NCBI RefSeq assembly: GCF_000685015.1
Contig: NZ_BAYA01000003.1
Location: 124,001 to 188,000, forward strand
Direction: 5' to 3'
DNA: 64,000 nucleotides
From: Paraburkholderia bannensis NBRC 103871
Lineage (GTDB): Bacteria > Pseudomonadota > Gammaproteobacteria > Burkholderiales > Burkholderiaceae
The notes beneath the pieces are model-generated. The model saw nothing but the letters and a program-made list of their open reading frames with translations. It was not told the DNA's origin and ran no database searches. Below are positions 34,993 to 43,887 of this stretch, in pieces (position 1 is the stretch's first letter; each line of letters begins with the position of its first letter). The translations under genes and the position numbers were made by a program.

Positions 34993-35259
34993 ATGGCTAC
35001 CTACCTCGAATTGCTCGCCGAAAAACGCGCCCTCGATGCGCGCATCGAAGCGGCGCACGCCGAGGCGGCTCAAGAAGCGCTCGCGGCTGCCCGCTCGGCC
35101 ATCGCCGAATTCGGCTTCACGCCGGACGACCTGTTCGGCAAGCCGCGCAAGGCCAGGGCCCAGGCAAAAGGTGCACAGCGCAAGCGCACCGCCGCCCCCG
35201 AAACCGCCAACGCCGACCAGGGCAACTTCGACCTGTTCGGCGACACTGCCGGGCATTGA
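34993..35259 (+). CDS. H-NS-like protein lacking the DNA-binding domain
   Basis: 88 residues. Residues 1-50 (MATYLELLAEKRALDARIEA...IAEFGFTPDDLFG) match the oligomerisation domain of Burkholderia H-NS family proteins. Those normally continue to a C-terminal YRDP..G..WSGRGR.PxW DNA-binding motif; here the tail is only basic (KPRKARAQAKGAQRKR) and ends QGNFDLFGDTAGH. No remnant of the motif is visible after the stop. Inference: it could mix with full-length H-NS and modulate it, as H-NST-type proteins do. A plain diverged nucleoid protein is the alternative. Confidence 0.8.
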   Translation: MATYLELLAEKRALDARIEAAHAEAAQEALAAARSAIAEFGFTPDDLFGKPRKARAQAKGAQRKRTAAPETANADQGNFDLFGDTAGH

Positions 35260-35271
35260 CGCCACCCGATC

Positions 35272-35310
35272 CGGCTAACACCTTCGGCTAACACGTTCGG
35301 CCAACCCCTT
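35272..35310. repeat. 13-bp degenerate tandem repeat, three units
   Basis: CGGCTAACACCTT, CGGCTAACACGTT, CGGCCAACCCCTT, exactly 13 bp apart, in the gap between two convergent genes. Confidence 0.7.
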
Positions 35311-35825
35311 CAGCGCAACGACACGGCGCCCGACTGGATGCGGGTTGCCGCGTGATCCACGAAGCGGTGCCAGTTGCCGTCATACCGGGTCTGAACGGCC
35401 AGCACTGCCGCGGCTGCGACCACGAGCACGACCACAGCGGCCATCGCAACAAGATGCCTCTCGCGCGAACGCTGCACGGGTCGAACTGGCCGAACTGGCT
35501 GAGCGGACTGACTCCCGGCTTCGGCGACCGGGTCGAAACTCCCCACCGCCGCTGCGGCCGGCGCGGCGTGCATCCCGCGCAGTTCGTCCATCAAGTCCCC
35601 TAGCCGCTTCACCCTGATGCCGGCTGCACGCCTGTCGGTGTGCGCCTGGGCGGCTTCCGCCTCCAGACGGGCGATCGCCTGCTCGCAGCCGGCAAGGTCG
35701 TCGACGGCCTGGCGATGCATGGCTTCGAGATCGTGGGTGCTGCCGGGCGACACGCGCGCGGGCCACGGCGCGGGCTGAACGGCACTCGGGACGTCCCCCG
35801 ACGGGTTGAAGATTGGTTGATTCAT
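35310..35825 (-). CDS. Small membrane protein with coiled coil
   Basis: 171 residues. Pro-rich N-terminus, a helical coiled-coil segment (about 30-80: HDLEAMHRQAVDDLAGCEQAIARLEAEAAQAHTDRRAAGIRVKRL), then a Pro/Val/Arg linker and one membrane helix (about 124-145, LVAMAAVVVLVVAAAAVLAV). The start MNQPIFNPSGDVP is chosen over an upstream in-frame codon with non-coding-looking sequence. I do not recognise the family. Confidence 0.65.
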   Translation of the reverse strand: MNQPIFNPSGDVPSAVQPAPWPARVSPGSTHDLEAMHRQAVDDLAGCEQAIARLEAEAAQAHTDRRAAGIRVKRLGDLMDELRGMHAAPAAAAVGSFDPVAEAGSQSAQPVRPVRPVQRSRERHLVAMAAVVVLVVAAAAVLAVQTRYDGNWHRFVDHAATRIQSGAVSLR

Positions 35826-35986
35826 GGTGTTGCCCCAGGCGGAAACGGATCGGAGCGACAAACTACAGATATCTCTTATTCGGAACAGCCAGCGATTGTC
35901 AAAACTTGCGCTTGCGCAATATCGCGGCATGGCAGCCAGCCATGATTCAGTCGCTAAAGCAGAAAACAAACCGCACGCTCCCAAAC

Positions 35987-36027
35987 GCAACAGGCCCGCG
36001 AGCCGTCCATGCTCGCGGGCCTGTTGC
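35987..36027 (-). terminator. Terminator of the glucarate operon
   Basis: GCAACAGGCCCGCGAGC (35987-36003) pairs fully with GCTCGCGGGCCTGTTGC (36011-36027); 17-bp stem and 7-nt loop. Followed on the minus strand by GTTTGG and later GTTTTC. Confidence 0.8.
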
Positions 36028-36056
36028 CTTGCGAATCCCTCGCGACTACTGCGCGA

Positions 36057-36974
36057 TTACTGCGCGCCCAGCTTCTTGATGAGCGCGTCGAGTTGCGCGA
36101 GTTCTTCTTCGTTCAGGTCGGTCAGCGGCGCGCGCACCGGGCCTGCGTCGTGGCCCACCAGCTTCGCGCCCGCCTTGACGATGCTGACCGCGTAACCGGC
36201 GCGGCGATTGCGGATCGCGAGGTACGGCAGGAAGAATTCGTCGATCAGCTTGCCGACCGTTGCGTGGTCATCGGCCGCAATCGCGCGGTAGAAGTCCATC
36301 GCCGTCTTCGGGATGAAGTTGAACACCGCCGACGAGTACACCGGCACGCCCAGCGCCTTGTACGCTGCGGCGTAGACTTCCGCCGTGGGCAGGCCGCCCA
36401 GGTAGGAGAAGCGCTCGCCCAGGCGGCGGCGGATCGTCACCATCGACTCGATATCGCCGACGCCGTCCTTGAAGCCGATCAGGTTCGGGCAACGCTCGGC
36501 GAGCTGTTCGAGGTTGTCCGCGTTGAGCTTCGAATTGGCGCGGTTGTAGATGATGACGCCCATCTTCGGCACGGCCTTGCAGACTTCCTCTGCGTGCTTC
36601 GCAATGCCTTCCTGCGACGCTTCCGTGAGGTAATGCGGCATCAGCAGGATGCCCTGCGCGCCGTTGCGCTCCGCTTCCTGGGCGTATTCGATCGCCACGC
36701 GCGTCGCGCCGCCCGCACCCGCGAGGATCGGCACCTTGCCCTTGCAGGTTTCCGTCGCGGTCTTGATGACCTGCGAGTATTCGCTCTTCGTCAGCGAGAA
36801 AAATTCGCCCGTGCCGCCCGCCGCGAACAGCGCGCTCGCGCCATACGGAGCCAGCCATTCGAGGCGCTCGGCGTAGGTGTCGGCGCGGAAGTTGCCTTGC
36901 GCGTCGAAGTCGGTGACGGGGAACGAAAGCAGGCCTTCGGAGACGATTTGCTTGAGCTCTTGCGGGGTGGTCAT
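36057..36974 (-). CDS. kdgD: 5-dehydro-4-deoxyglucarate dehydratase
   Basis: 305 residues, DHDPS/NAL aldolase fold. Converts 5-keto-4-deoxy-D-glucarate to 2,5-dioxopentanoate (alpha-ketoglutarate semialdehyde), CO2 and water. Seen: [14 protein letters not shown] phosphate-binding-type loop, catalytic tyrosine region [10 protein letters not shown] and Schiff-base Lys169 in [10 protein letters not shown]. Last gene of the gudP operon, 48 bp after gudD. Length and motifs match KdgD rather than dihydrodipicolinate synthase; genomic context confirms. Confidence 0.96.
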   Translation of the reverse strand: MTTPQELKQIVSEGLLSFPVTDFDAQGNFRADTYAERLEWLAPYGASALFAAGGTGEFFSLTKSEYSQVIKTATETCKGKVPILAGAGGATRVAIEYAQEAERNGAQGILLMPHYLTEASQEGIAKHAEEVCKAVPKMGVIIYNRANSKLNADNLEQLAERCPNLIGFKDGVGDIESMVTIRRRLGERFSYLGGLPTAEVYAAAYKALGVPVYSSAVFNFIPKTAMDFYRAIAADDHATVGKLIDEFFLPYLAIRNRRAGYAVSIVKAGAKLVGHDAGPVRAPLTDLNEEELAQLDALIKKLGAQ

Positions 36975-37022
36975 GGTGTTGATCCTGTCGATTGATTGAT
37001 GAGTGTGTTCAGGCGAAGCCGG

Positions 37023-38372
37023 TCAGCGCACGAGGCACGGACGCTTGTTGTCGAATTTCCAGTCGGGAATCAGGTACTGCATGGCAACGGCGTCGTCGCG
37101 CGCGCCGAGGCCATGCTGCTGATAAAGCGCGTGCGCCTTTTCCAGCTCGTCGAGATCGATCTCGATGCCAAGACCCGGCTTCTGCGGCACCTGCACCTTG
37201 CCGCCGACGATCTGCAGCGGATCGCGCGTGAGGCGCTGGCCGTCCTGCCAGATCCAGTGCGTGTCGATTGCGGTGATCTTGCCGGGCGCGGCGGCGGCCA
37301 CATGCGTGAACATCGCCAGCGAAATGTCGAAGTGATTGTTCGAGTGCGAGCCCCACGTGAGGCCCCAGTCGTTACACATCTGCGCGACGCGCACCGAACC
37401 CTGCATCGTCCAGAAGTGCGGATCGGCGAGCGGGATGTCGACCGACTGCAACTGGATCGCGTGGCCCATCTGGCGCCAGTCCGTGGCGATCATGTTGGTG
37501 GCCGTCGGCAGGCCGGTCGCGCGGCGGAACTCGGCCATCACCTCGCGGCCCGAGTAGCCGTTTTCCGCGCCGCACGGATCTTCCGCGTAGGCCAGCACGT
37601 CATGCTTGTCGCGGCACAGACGGATCGCTTCCGCCAGCGACCACGCGCCGTTCGGGTCGAGCGTCACGCGCGCTTCCGGGAAGCGCTCGGCCAGCGCCGT
37701 GGCCGCTTCCATTTCCGCATCGCCCGCCAGCACGCCGCCCTTGAGCTTGAAGTCGTTGAAGCCGTAACGCGCCTTCGCGGCTTCGGCCAGGCGCACGACG
37801 GCCTCGGGCGTCATCGCCGCTTCGGTGCGCAGGCGCTCCCAGTCGTCGCGGCCATCGGCGCCGCTCGCGTACGCCAGATCCGTCTTGTTGCGATCGCCGA
37901 TAAAGAACAGGTAACCCAGCATCTCCACTTCGCTGCGTTGCTGGCCTTCGCCCAGCAACGCGGCGACCGGCACGCCCAGATGCTGGCCGAGCAGGTCGAG
38001 CAGCGCCGCTTCGAGCGCGGTGACGGCGTGAATCGTCGTGCGCAGGTCGAAGGTCTGCAGGCCGCGGCCGCCCGAGTCGCGATCCGCGAACTGCTTGCGC
38101 ACCGTGTTGAGCACCGCCTGGAGATTGCCGATCGACTGGCCGACCACGAACGCGCGCGCATCGTCGAGCGTCTTGCGGATCGCCTCGCCGCCCGGCACTT
38201 CGCCGATGCCGGTGTTGCCGGCGCTGTCGCGCAACAGCACGACGTTGCGCGTGAAAAACGGGCCATGCGCGCCGGAGAGGTTCATCAGCATGCTGTCGCG
38301 GCCCGCAACGGGCACGACGCGCAGTTCGGTCACGACAGGGGTCGCATTCGGCGAGACGTTTTGTGTGGTCAT
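37023..38372 (-). CDS. gudD: D-glucarate dehydratase
   Basis: 449 residues, enolase superfamily. Dehydrates D-glucarate (and L-idarate) to 5-keto-4-deoxyglucarate. Seen: catalytic KxK in [11 protein letters not shown] (about 206-208), metal ligands in TLDPNGAW (about 237), YAEDPCG and [10 protein letters not shown], and catalytic His in [10 protein letters not shown] (about 341-346). Start [14 protein letters not shown]. Product goes to KdgD encoded next. Confidence 0.97.
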   Translation of the reverse strand: MTTQNVSPNATPVVTELRVVPVAGRDSMLMNLSGAHGPFFTRNVVLLRDSAGNTGIGEVPGGEAIRKTLDDARAFVVGQSIGNLQAVLNTVRKQFADRDSGGRGLQTFDLRTTIHAVTALEAALLDLLGQHLGVPVAALLGEGQQRSEVEMLGYLFFIGDRNKTDLAYASGADGRDDWERLRTEAAMTPEAVVRLAEAAKARYGFNDFKLKGGVLAGDAEMEAATALAERFPEARVTLDPNGAWSLAEAIRLCRDKHDVLAYAEDPCGAENGYSGREVMAEFRRATGLPTATNMIATDWRQMGHAIQLQSVDIPLADPHFWTMQGSVRVAQMCNDWGLTWGSHSNNHFDISLAMFTHVAAAAPGKITAIDTHWIWQDGQRLTRDPLQIVGGKVQVPQKPGLGIEIDLDELEKAHALYQQHGLGARDDAVAMQYLIPDWKFDNKRPCLVR

Positions 38373-38449
38373 GAAAGCATTACCTGTTAAAAAGCGGCGC
38401 ATTCTGGAGTCCTGCGAATGTCATGCGCCAGTCAATCAATCGAAGCGAA

Positions 38450-39523
38450 TCAAGGTGCGGCGACGATCTCCACCCAGTTCGCGCCGTGGCCGCCCGCGCA
38501 GCGCGCGGCGAGCGTGAGCGCCCCGCTGCGCAAGTCGACGCGATAGAGCGACACATGCGGCGACTTCTCCCCGCAGGCCACCGCGAAGCGGCCGGTCGGG
38601 TCGAGCCGGAAGCCGCGCGGCTGGGTTTCGGTATCGACAGAACCGGCGTACTCAAGCGAGCCGTCGGGCTGCACGGCATAGGTCAGCAGCCGGCTCGTCG
38701 TGCGTTCCGAGGCATAGACGAAGCGGCCATCGGGCGAGACATGGATGTCGGCGGCCCAGACGAGTTTTGCCAGCTCGGCCGGATCGGGCTGCACCGGATC
38801 CGACGAACTCGGGCGCGCAAAACCATCGTTCAGGTGCGCGAGGTCGGAGGCGCGCGGCGAGACGTGGCGCAGCACGAGTTCGCCGCTTTGCTCGTCGCGC
38901 GCCAGCGCGGCCACGGTCGCGCGGAACTCGCTCAGCACGTAGAGCGTGTCCTGATCGGGCGACAGGCACAGATGGCGCGGCCCGAAGCCCTTGCCCAGGT
39001 CTACCGTGCCGATCTCGCGCAGGCGCCCTTCCTCTTCCAGCGCGAAGCAGAACACGCGGTCGCTGCCGAGCGACGACGCATAGGCGAAGCGGCCATCGGC
39101 GGTCACGATCACGGCATGCGCGTTCTGGATGCCTTCGACGGTTTGCAGCGGCGCGCCCTGGCCGTTTTCGATGTCCTGGGTGCGATACAGACACACGCGA
39201 TGCTCGCCATACGACGCGCCCAGCAGGAAGCGGCCCAGCGGATCGGCGCACAGATAGGCGAAGCTCGAATCGAGCGGCGCGCGGCCCAGCGCCGTGAGCG
39301 TGCCGTTGCGCGCGTCGATCTCGTAGCGATACAGATGCAGGTCGCTGCCGCGCGTGACGGCGTAGAGATGGCGGCGATCCGGCGCGAGCGCCATCGGCAT
39401 GACGGTCGGCGCAATGGTCGTACGTGCGTGCGGCGTGAGCGTGCCGGCGTTGGCGTCCAGATGCAGCACGTCGATCTCGCCGTCGTTGGCGTTCGAAACG
39501 TAGACGAAGTAGCGGTCTTGCAT
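38450..39523 (-). CDS. Seven-bladed beta-propeller lactonase (YbhE/Pgl family)
   Basis: 357 residues, 6-phosphogluconolactonase/3-carboxymuconate cyclase-type propeller: MQDRYFVYVSNANDGEIDVLHLDANAGTLTPHART, repeated LxPDxRHLYAV, LSPDQDTLYVLSEF and VSPDGRFVYASERT blades. Between gudP and gudD, so the likely substrate is an aldaro-lactone, the product of uronate dehydrogenase, giving glucarate or galactarate. That assignment is inference from position; the family includes 6-phosphogluconolactonase. Confidence 0.82.
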   Translation of the reverse strand: MQDRYFVYVSNANDGEIDVLHLDANAGTLTPHARTTIAPTVMPMALAPDRRHLYAVTRGSDLHLYRYEIDARNGTLTALGRAPLDSSFAYLCADPLGRFLLGASYGEHRVCLYRTQDIENGQGAPLQTVEGIQNAHAVIVTADGRFAYASSLGSDRVFCFALEEEGRLREIGTVDLGKGFGPRHLCLSPDQDTLYVLSEFRATVAALARDEQSGELVLRHVSPRASDLAHLNDGFARPSSSDPVQPDPAELAKLVWAADIHVSPDGRFVYASERTTSRLLTYAVQPDGSLEYAGSVDTETQPRGFRLDPTGRFAVACGEKSPHVSLYRVDLRSGALTLAARCAGGHGANWVEIVAAP

Positions 39524-39556
39524 GAGCGTTGTCCTTAACGGTCGTGGCGAAAGGCG

Positions 39557-40894
39557 TTAGTGTGCGCCACGATGGACAGAGTCCGCTTCGTCGGTGAACG
39601 CGCGCCGCGACGGCTTGTTGCGGGCGAGGAACGCGGCAGCGGCGGCAATCAGCGAGGTCACGCCCAGGCCGTAGAGGCCACCGGCGATCGAGCCGGTGTG
39701 CTGCTGGAGATAACCGAACGTGGCCGGCGCGAAGAAGCCGCCCAGGTTGCCGAGCGAATTGATCAGCGCGATCACGGCAGCCGCGACGCGGGCGTCGAGA
39801 TAGCCCTGCGGCAGCGGCCAGAACAGCGACGAAGCCGCCTTGAAGCCGATCGCCGAGAAACAGATCGCGACAAACGAGAACACCGGGTTAGCCGACGTCG
39901 AAGCAAACAGCCCGCACGCGGCAATGACCAGCGTAAGCGCGAGCCAGCGTTGCTGATGGCGATACTTCGCGGAAAGCAGCGCGAAGCAGTACATCGCGAC
40001 AATGGCGATCATCCACGGAATCGCGTTGTAGAGACCGACCTGGAAATCCGTCAGCCCGCCCATCTTGCGGATGATGGTGGGCAGCCAGAAGGTGGCCGCG
40101 TAAATCGTCAACTGGATCGCGAAGTAGAGGAAGCAGAACAGCACGATCTGCGGGTCGCGCAGCAGGCGCATGACCGGCACATGCGCGCCCGTGGCGGCTT
40201 CGCGTTCGGCCTGTTCGCGCGTCAGGTAGGTTTCCAGCGCGTTTTGCTCCTCGCCGCTGAGCCAGTGCGCGTCGCGGATATGCGACTTCAGCAGCAGCCA
40301 GCTGGCCGCGCACAGCGCGATCGAAAATGCGCCTTCGATCAGGAACATCCACTGCCAGCCTGCGAGGCCCAGGCCACGCACCGACAGCAGCGCGCCCGTG
40401 ATCGGCCCCGAAAGAACCGAAGCGAAGGCCGACCCCGCCAGGAAGATCGCCACGGCCTTGCCGCGCTCCTTCTGCGGCAGCCACTGCGCGAAGTAATACA
40501 CGACGCCGGGAAAGAAGCCCGCTTCCGCGATGCCCAGCAAAAAGCGCAGCAGATAGAACGAGGTGTCGTTGCGCACGAAAGCCATGGAGGCGGCGACGAT
40601 GCCCCACGTGCCCATGATGCGCGTGAGCCAGGCGCGCGCGCCGAACTTCTGCATCAGCATGTTCGACGGCACTTCGAACAGCGCGTAGCCGATGAAGAAC
40701 AACCCGCTGCCCAGCCCATAAGCCGCCGCCGACAGGCCGAGATCGGCCTCCATATGGGTGTTGGCGAAACCGACGTTCACACGGTCGATATAGTTCGCGA
40801 TGAACATGATCAGGAACAGCGGCAGGATATGCCGCTTGACCTTGGCGCTGGCTGAATCCAGCAGCTCGTCGTAGCGGGTGGGGGAAGCGGACAT
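39557..40894 (-). CDS. gudP: MFS D-glucarate/galactarate transporter
   Basis: 445 residues, 12 membrane helices, anion:cation symporter family. ANYIDRVNVGFANTHMEADLGLSAAAYGLGSGLFFIGYALFEVPSNMLMQKFGAR is typical of GudP/GarP and phthalate permeases. First gene of the operon and preceded by two operator copies. Imports the aldarate used by GudD. Substrate from context. Confidence 0.9.
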   Translation of the reverse strand: MSASPTRYDELLDSASAKVKRHILPLFLIMFIANYIDRVNVGFANTHMEADLGLSAAAYGLGSGLFFIGYALFEVPSNMLMQKFGARAWLTRIMGTWGIVAASMAFVRNDTSFYLLRFLLGIAEAGFFPGVVYYFAQWLPQKERGKAVAIFLAGSAFASVLSGPITGALLSVRGLGLAGWQWMFLIEGAFSIALCAASWLLLKSHIRDAHWLSGEEQNALETYLTREQAEREAATGAHVPVMRLLRDPQIVLFCFLYFAIQLTIYAATFWLPTIIRKMGGLTDFQVGLYNAIPWMIAIVAMYCFALLSAKYRHQQRWLALTLVIAACGLFASTSANPVFSFVAICFSAIGFKAASSLFWPLPQGYLDARVAAAVIALINSLGNLGGFFAPATFGYLQQHTGSIAGGLYGLGVTSLIAAAAAFLARNKPSRRAFTDEADSVHRGAH

Positions 40895-40932
40895 CGAGGT
40901 TGTCTCCTGTCGGTGCCGGGCACCGTGGTACG

Positions 40933-40944
40933 TTGTCTGATGAC
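40933..40944 (+). promoter_or_regulatory. Operator-like motif A (gudP side)
   Basis: TTGTCTGATGAC. Forms an inverted pair with motif B 12 bp away; both lie 39-73 bp upstream of the gudP start. Confidence 0.65.
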
Positions 40945-40955
40945 ATCATAGCCAA

Positions 40956-40967
40956 GTCATCGGACAA
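40956..40967 (-). promoter_or_regulatory. Operator-like motif B (gudP side)
   Basis: Plus strand GTCATCGGACAA, i.e. TTGTCCGATGAC on the minus strand. Best match to the shared consensus of the five sites. Confidence 0.65.
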
Positions 40968-41055
40968 CTCCAATGTGGTGTTTACCCTTTATTGGCTTAT
41001 TCTGCGGTCATATCAGTGACTTATGCGGCTGCGATTGTATCGCGGAAGACTTATG

Positions 41056-41067
41056 TTGTACGATGAC
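41056..41067 (+). promoter_or_regulatory. Operator-like motif C (dehydrogenase side)
   Basis: TTGTACGATGAC, 31 bp upstream of the dioxovalerate dehydrogenase ATG. Confidence 0.6.
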
Positions 41068-41097
41068 ATAACTCATCTAACCGCGTCAGGAGAAGAC

Positions 41098-42681
41098 ATG
41101 CAGATCACCGGCGACATGCTGATCGGAGGCCGTGCGGTGCGCGGCGCCAACCCGCCCCTTTTGGCCTTCAATCCCACCACCGGCGAGGACATTCCCACGC
41201 CGTCCTTCGGCACCGGCAGCGCCGATGACGTCGCGCAGGCCTGCGAGCTGGCCGCCGCCGCCTTCGACGCGTATCGCAAGTTGCCGCTCGCCACCCGTGC
41301 GGCCTTCCTCGAACGCATCGCGGACGGCATCGCCGCGCTCGGCGACGCACTCACGGAGCGCGCGCACGCGGAAACCGGTCTGCCCAAAGCCCGGCTCGAA
41401 GGCGAGCGCGGCCGCACCGTCGGCCAGTTGAAGCTGTTCGCGCAGGAAGTACGTCAGGGTCTGTGGCTGACGGCGACGCTCGATTCCGCCCTGCCCGATC
41501 GCAAGCCGCTGCCGCGCTCCGATCTGCGCCTGCAAAAGATTGCTGTCGGCCCGGTCGCGGTGTTTGGCGCGAGCAACTTCCCGCTGGCGTTTTCGGTGGC
41601 GGGCGGCGACACGGCCGCGGCGCTGGCCGCTGGCTGCCCCGTGGTCGTGAAGGCCCATGGCGCGCACCTGGGCACCTCCGAAATGGTGGGCCGCGTGATC
41701 CAGCAGGCGGTCAAGGACATGGGCCTGCCCGAAGGCGTGTTCTCGCTGATCGTCGGCGCGGGCCGCACGGTGGGCGAGGCGCTGGTCGCGCATCCGGCGA
41801 TCAAGGCCGTGGGCTTCACCGGTTCGCGCGCGGGCGGCACGGCGCTCATGCGCATCGCCGCGCAGCGCCCCGAGCCGATCCCCGTCTACGCGGAGATGAG
41901 CAGCATCAACCCGGTGTTCCTGCTGCCGCAGGCGCTCGCCGCACGCGGCGCGGCCATCGCGCAGGGTTTCGTCGATTCGCTGGTGCTGGGCGCGGGGCAG
42001 TTCTGCACGAACCCGGGGCTCGCCATCGCCATCGACAGTCCGGCGCTCGCGCAGTTTGTCGAGACCGCGACGGGCGCGCTAGGCGGCAAGCCCGCGCAGA
42101 CCATGCTCACGGCGGGCATCCACACGGCGTATGAGCAAGGCGCGCAGCGTCTGGCGCAAACGCCTGGCGTAAATGCGCTCGCCAAGGGTCAGCCCGAGAG
42201 CGGCCCGAACCAGGCGTGCGCCGCCCTCTTCGTCACCGATGCGCAGACGTTCCTCGCCCAGCCCGCGCTCGAAGACGAAGTGTTCGGCCCGGCCTCGACG
42301 CTGGTGCGCTGCAAGGACGAAGCGCAGCTGCTGGCGGTGGCGGAACACTTCGCAGGCCAGTTGACCGCGACGATCCAGATGGACAACGACGACCTGCCCG
42401 CCGCGCAGCGCCTCGTGACGATTCTCGAACGCAAGGCAGGCCGTCTGCTCGTCAACGGCTTCCCGACCGGCGTCGAAGTCACGCATGCGATGGTGCACGG
42501 CGGCCCGTTCCCGGCGACGTCCGACAGCCGCGCGACGTCGGTGGGCACGAGCGCGATCGAGCGCTTCCTGCGCCCGGTCTGCTATCAGGACTTCCCGGCG
42601 GGTCTGCTGCCCGAGGCGCTCGCGGACGGCAATCCGCTTGAACTGTGGCGCCGCAGGAACGGCGAGATCGTGCGCGGATAA
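41098..42681 (+). CDS. 2,5-dioxovalerate (alpha-ketoglutarate semialdehyde) dehydrogenase
   Basis: 527 residues. Oxidises 2,5-dioxopentanoate from KdgD to 2-oxoglutarate with NAD(P)+. Seen: catalytic Glu266 in [11 protein letters not shown] and Cys303 in [10 protein letters not shown], both typical of this subfamily, and cofactor loop [15 protein letters not shown] lies 7 bp before the ATG at 41098; an earlier in-frame ATG would put the operator inside the coding region. Divergent from gudP with shared regulatory DNA. Confidence 0.95.
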   Translation: MQITGDMLIGGRAVRGANPPLLAFNPTTGEDIPTPSFGTGSADDVAQACELAAAAFDAYRKLPLATRAAFLERIADGIAALGDALTERAHAETGLPKARLEGERGRTVGQLKLFAQEVRQGLWLTATLDSALPDRKPLPRSDLRLQKIAVGPVAVFGASNFPLAFSVAGGDTAAALAAGCPVVVKAHGAHLGTSEMVGRVIQQAVKDMGLPEGVFSLIVGAGRTVGEALVAHPAIKAVGFTGSRAGGTALMRIAAQRPEPIPVYAEMSSINPVFLLPQALAARGAAIAQGFVDSLVLGAGQFCTNPGLAIAIDSPALAQFVETATGALGGKPAQTMLTAGIHTAYEQGAQRLAQTPGVNALAKGQPESGPNQACAALFVTDAQTFLAQPALEDEVFGPASTLVRCKDEAQLLAVAEHFAGQLTATIQMDNDDLPAAQRLVTILERKAGRLLVNGFPTGVEVTHAMVHGGPFPATSDSRATSVGTSAIERFLRPVCYQDFPAGLLPEALADGNPLELWRRRNGEIVRG

Positions 42682-42710
42682 AGCCGGACTCGGCGTACGG
42701 CACGCACAAA

Positions 42711-42751
42711 AAAACCGGCGGCCAGATGTTCAGCATCTGGCCGCCGGTTTT
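42711..42751. terminator. Bidirectional terminator dehydrogenase / gntR
   Basis: AAAACCGGCGGCCAGATG (42711-42728), loop TTCAG, CATCTGGCCGCCGGTTTT (42734-42751); 18-bp perfect stem with A and T tracts on both sides. Confidence 0.92.
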
Positions 42752-42768
42752 ATATGGGCTTGCGTGCT

Positions 42769-43518
42769 TTAAGCGGTTTCGCCTGCCGCCGCCGCTGCGC
42801 GGCGCAGCCTTTCGCGGCTGCTCGACAGGTGCATGCGCATCGCGGCGCGCGCGCCTTCGGGATCCTGCCGCGCGATGGCTTCGAAGATGCTCTCATGCTC
42901 GCGGTTCACGAGTTCGGCGTATGCCTTCGGGTCGCTGTGCGCAATGCCGGCCGAGTCGATGCGATGACGCGGGATCAGCGCCGCGCCCATCTGCGTGAGG
43001 ATATCGACGAAATAACGATTGCCCGTCGCGCGCGCCACGGAAACGTGAAACTGGAGATCGGCGCCCGCGCTGTCACCGCCGCTACGCGTGGCCGCGGAAA
43101 TCGCATCGAGCGCCGTGCGGATATTCGCGAGATCGCGCTCGCTGGCGCGCTGGGCGGCGAGACCTGCACATTCGGTTTCGAGGCTGATGCGCAGTTCGAG
43201 CACGGACAACAGGTCGTTGAGCGTGCTCGCGGGCACGACGTCGAGATCGAGCGGCTCGCGGCGCGGCTCCAGCACAAAGCTGCCGATGCCATGGCGCGTC
43301 TCGATCACGGACATTGCCTGCAGGCGCGAAATGGCTTCGCGCACGACGGTGCGGCTCACGCCCAATAAGGTCATGAGACTGCTTTCGGTCGGCAGCTTGT
43401 CGCCGGGTTTCAGTGCGCGCGAGGCGATCTGCTCGTTGACGTAATGGACGACGTGTTCGGCGAGATTGCGATTGCGGGGTGGACGGTTGAGCATGGGCGC
43501 GGCGAGCGGATCGGCCAT
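42769..43518 (-). CDS. FadR-type GntR regulator of the glucarate cluster
   Basis: 249 residues. N-terminal winged helix (about 20-80: AEHVVHYVNEQIASRALKPGDKLPTESSLMTLLGVSRTVVREAISRLQAMSVIETRHGIGSFV) and FCD ligand domain (about 95-230, metal-site residues in LQFHVSVARATGN and REHESIFEAIARQD). Position next to the dioxovalerate dehydrogenase and the shared motif upstream of it, gudP and the dehydrogenase argue for control of this cluster. Could correspond to the regulator called GguR. ATG at 43518 is chosen since the upstream one overlaps the -10 box. Confidence 0.88.
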   Translation of the reverse strand: MADPLAAPMLNRPPRNRNLAEHVVHYVNEQIASRALKPGDKLPTESSLMTLLGVSRTVVREAISRLQAMSVIETRHGIGSFVLEPRREPLDLDVVPASTLNDLLSVLELRISLETECAGLAAQRASERDLANIRTALDAISAATRSGGDSAGADLQFHVSVARATGNRYFVDILTQMGAALIPRHRIDSAGIAHSDPKAYAELVNREHESIFEAIARQDPEGARAAMRMHLSSSRERLRRAAAAAGETA

Positions 43519-43549
43519 CGTCCTCTCCTTGGTATGCGGGTTGCGCTCC

Positions 43550-43577
43550 ATTATACGTCGTCGGACAACCGTGTGAA
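43550..43577 (-). promoter_or_regulatory. Promoter of gntR with operator in the spacer
   Basis: On the minus strand TTCACA (43577-43572), 16-bp spacer, TATAAT (43555-43550). The spacer contains motif D, so bound regulator would block polymerase; autorepression is inferred. Confidence 0.65.
43557..43568 (-). promoter_or_regulatory. Operator-like motif D (gntR promoter)
   Basis: Plus strand GTCGTCGGACAA; minus TTGTCCGACGAC, one base off the consensus, inside the -35/-10 spacer. Confidence 0.6.
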
Positions 43578-43635
43578 CGAGCGGCGTTTGAACACGCCCT
43601 CCAAGGCTTGGACGGCTGAGCGTCAATGCGTCGAG

Positions 43636-43647
43636 GTCATCGGACAA
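43636..43647 (-). promoter_or_regulatory. Operator-like motif E (upstream of gntR)
   Basis: Plus strand GTCATCGGACAA, identical to motif B, 79 bp upstream of motif D. Confidence 0.6.
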
Positions 43648-43887
43648 CCCGGCCTGGCGCGGTCGCGACGCCCATCGCCTGTCAGCCCGCTGCCTATACG
43701 AAGGCACGGTTCGCGACATGAGCGAACGGCACGCGCCACAATGCTGTTTACTGTTTCCGGGCCGCTGCGCAGTATCGCGCGCATCGCCATCGACGCATTT
43801 ACGCAGACGAATTACCTTCCCCCCGCGCGCGGCATGCTGCTTGCGCGCTTCATTCGCTGTAGTTCCCACTCATCGCGGAGAGACATC

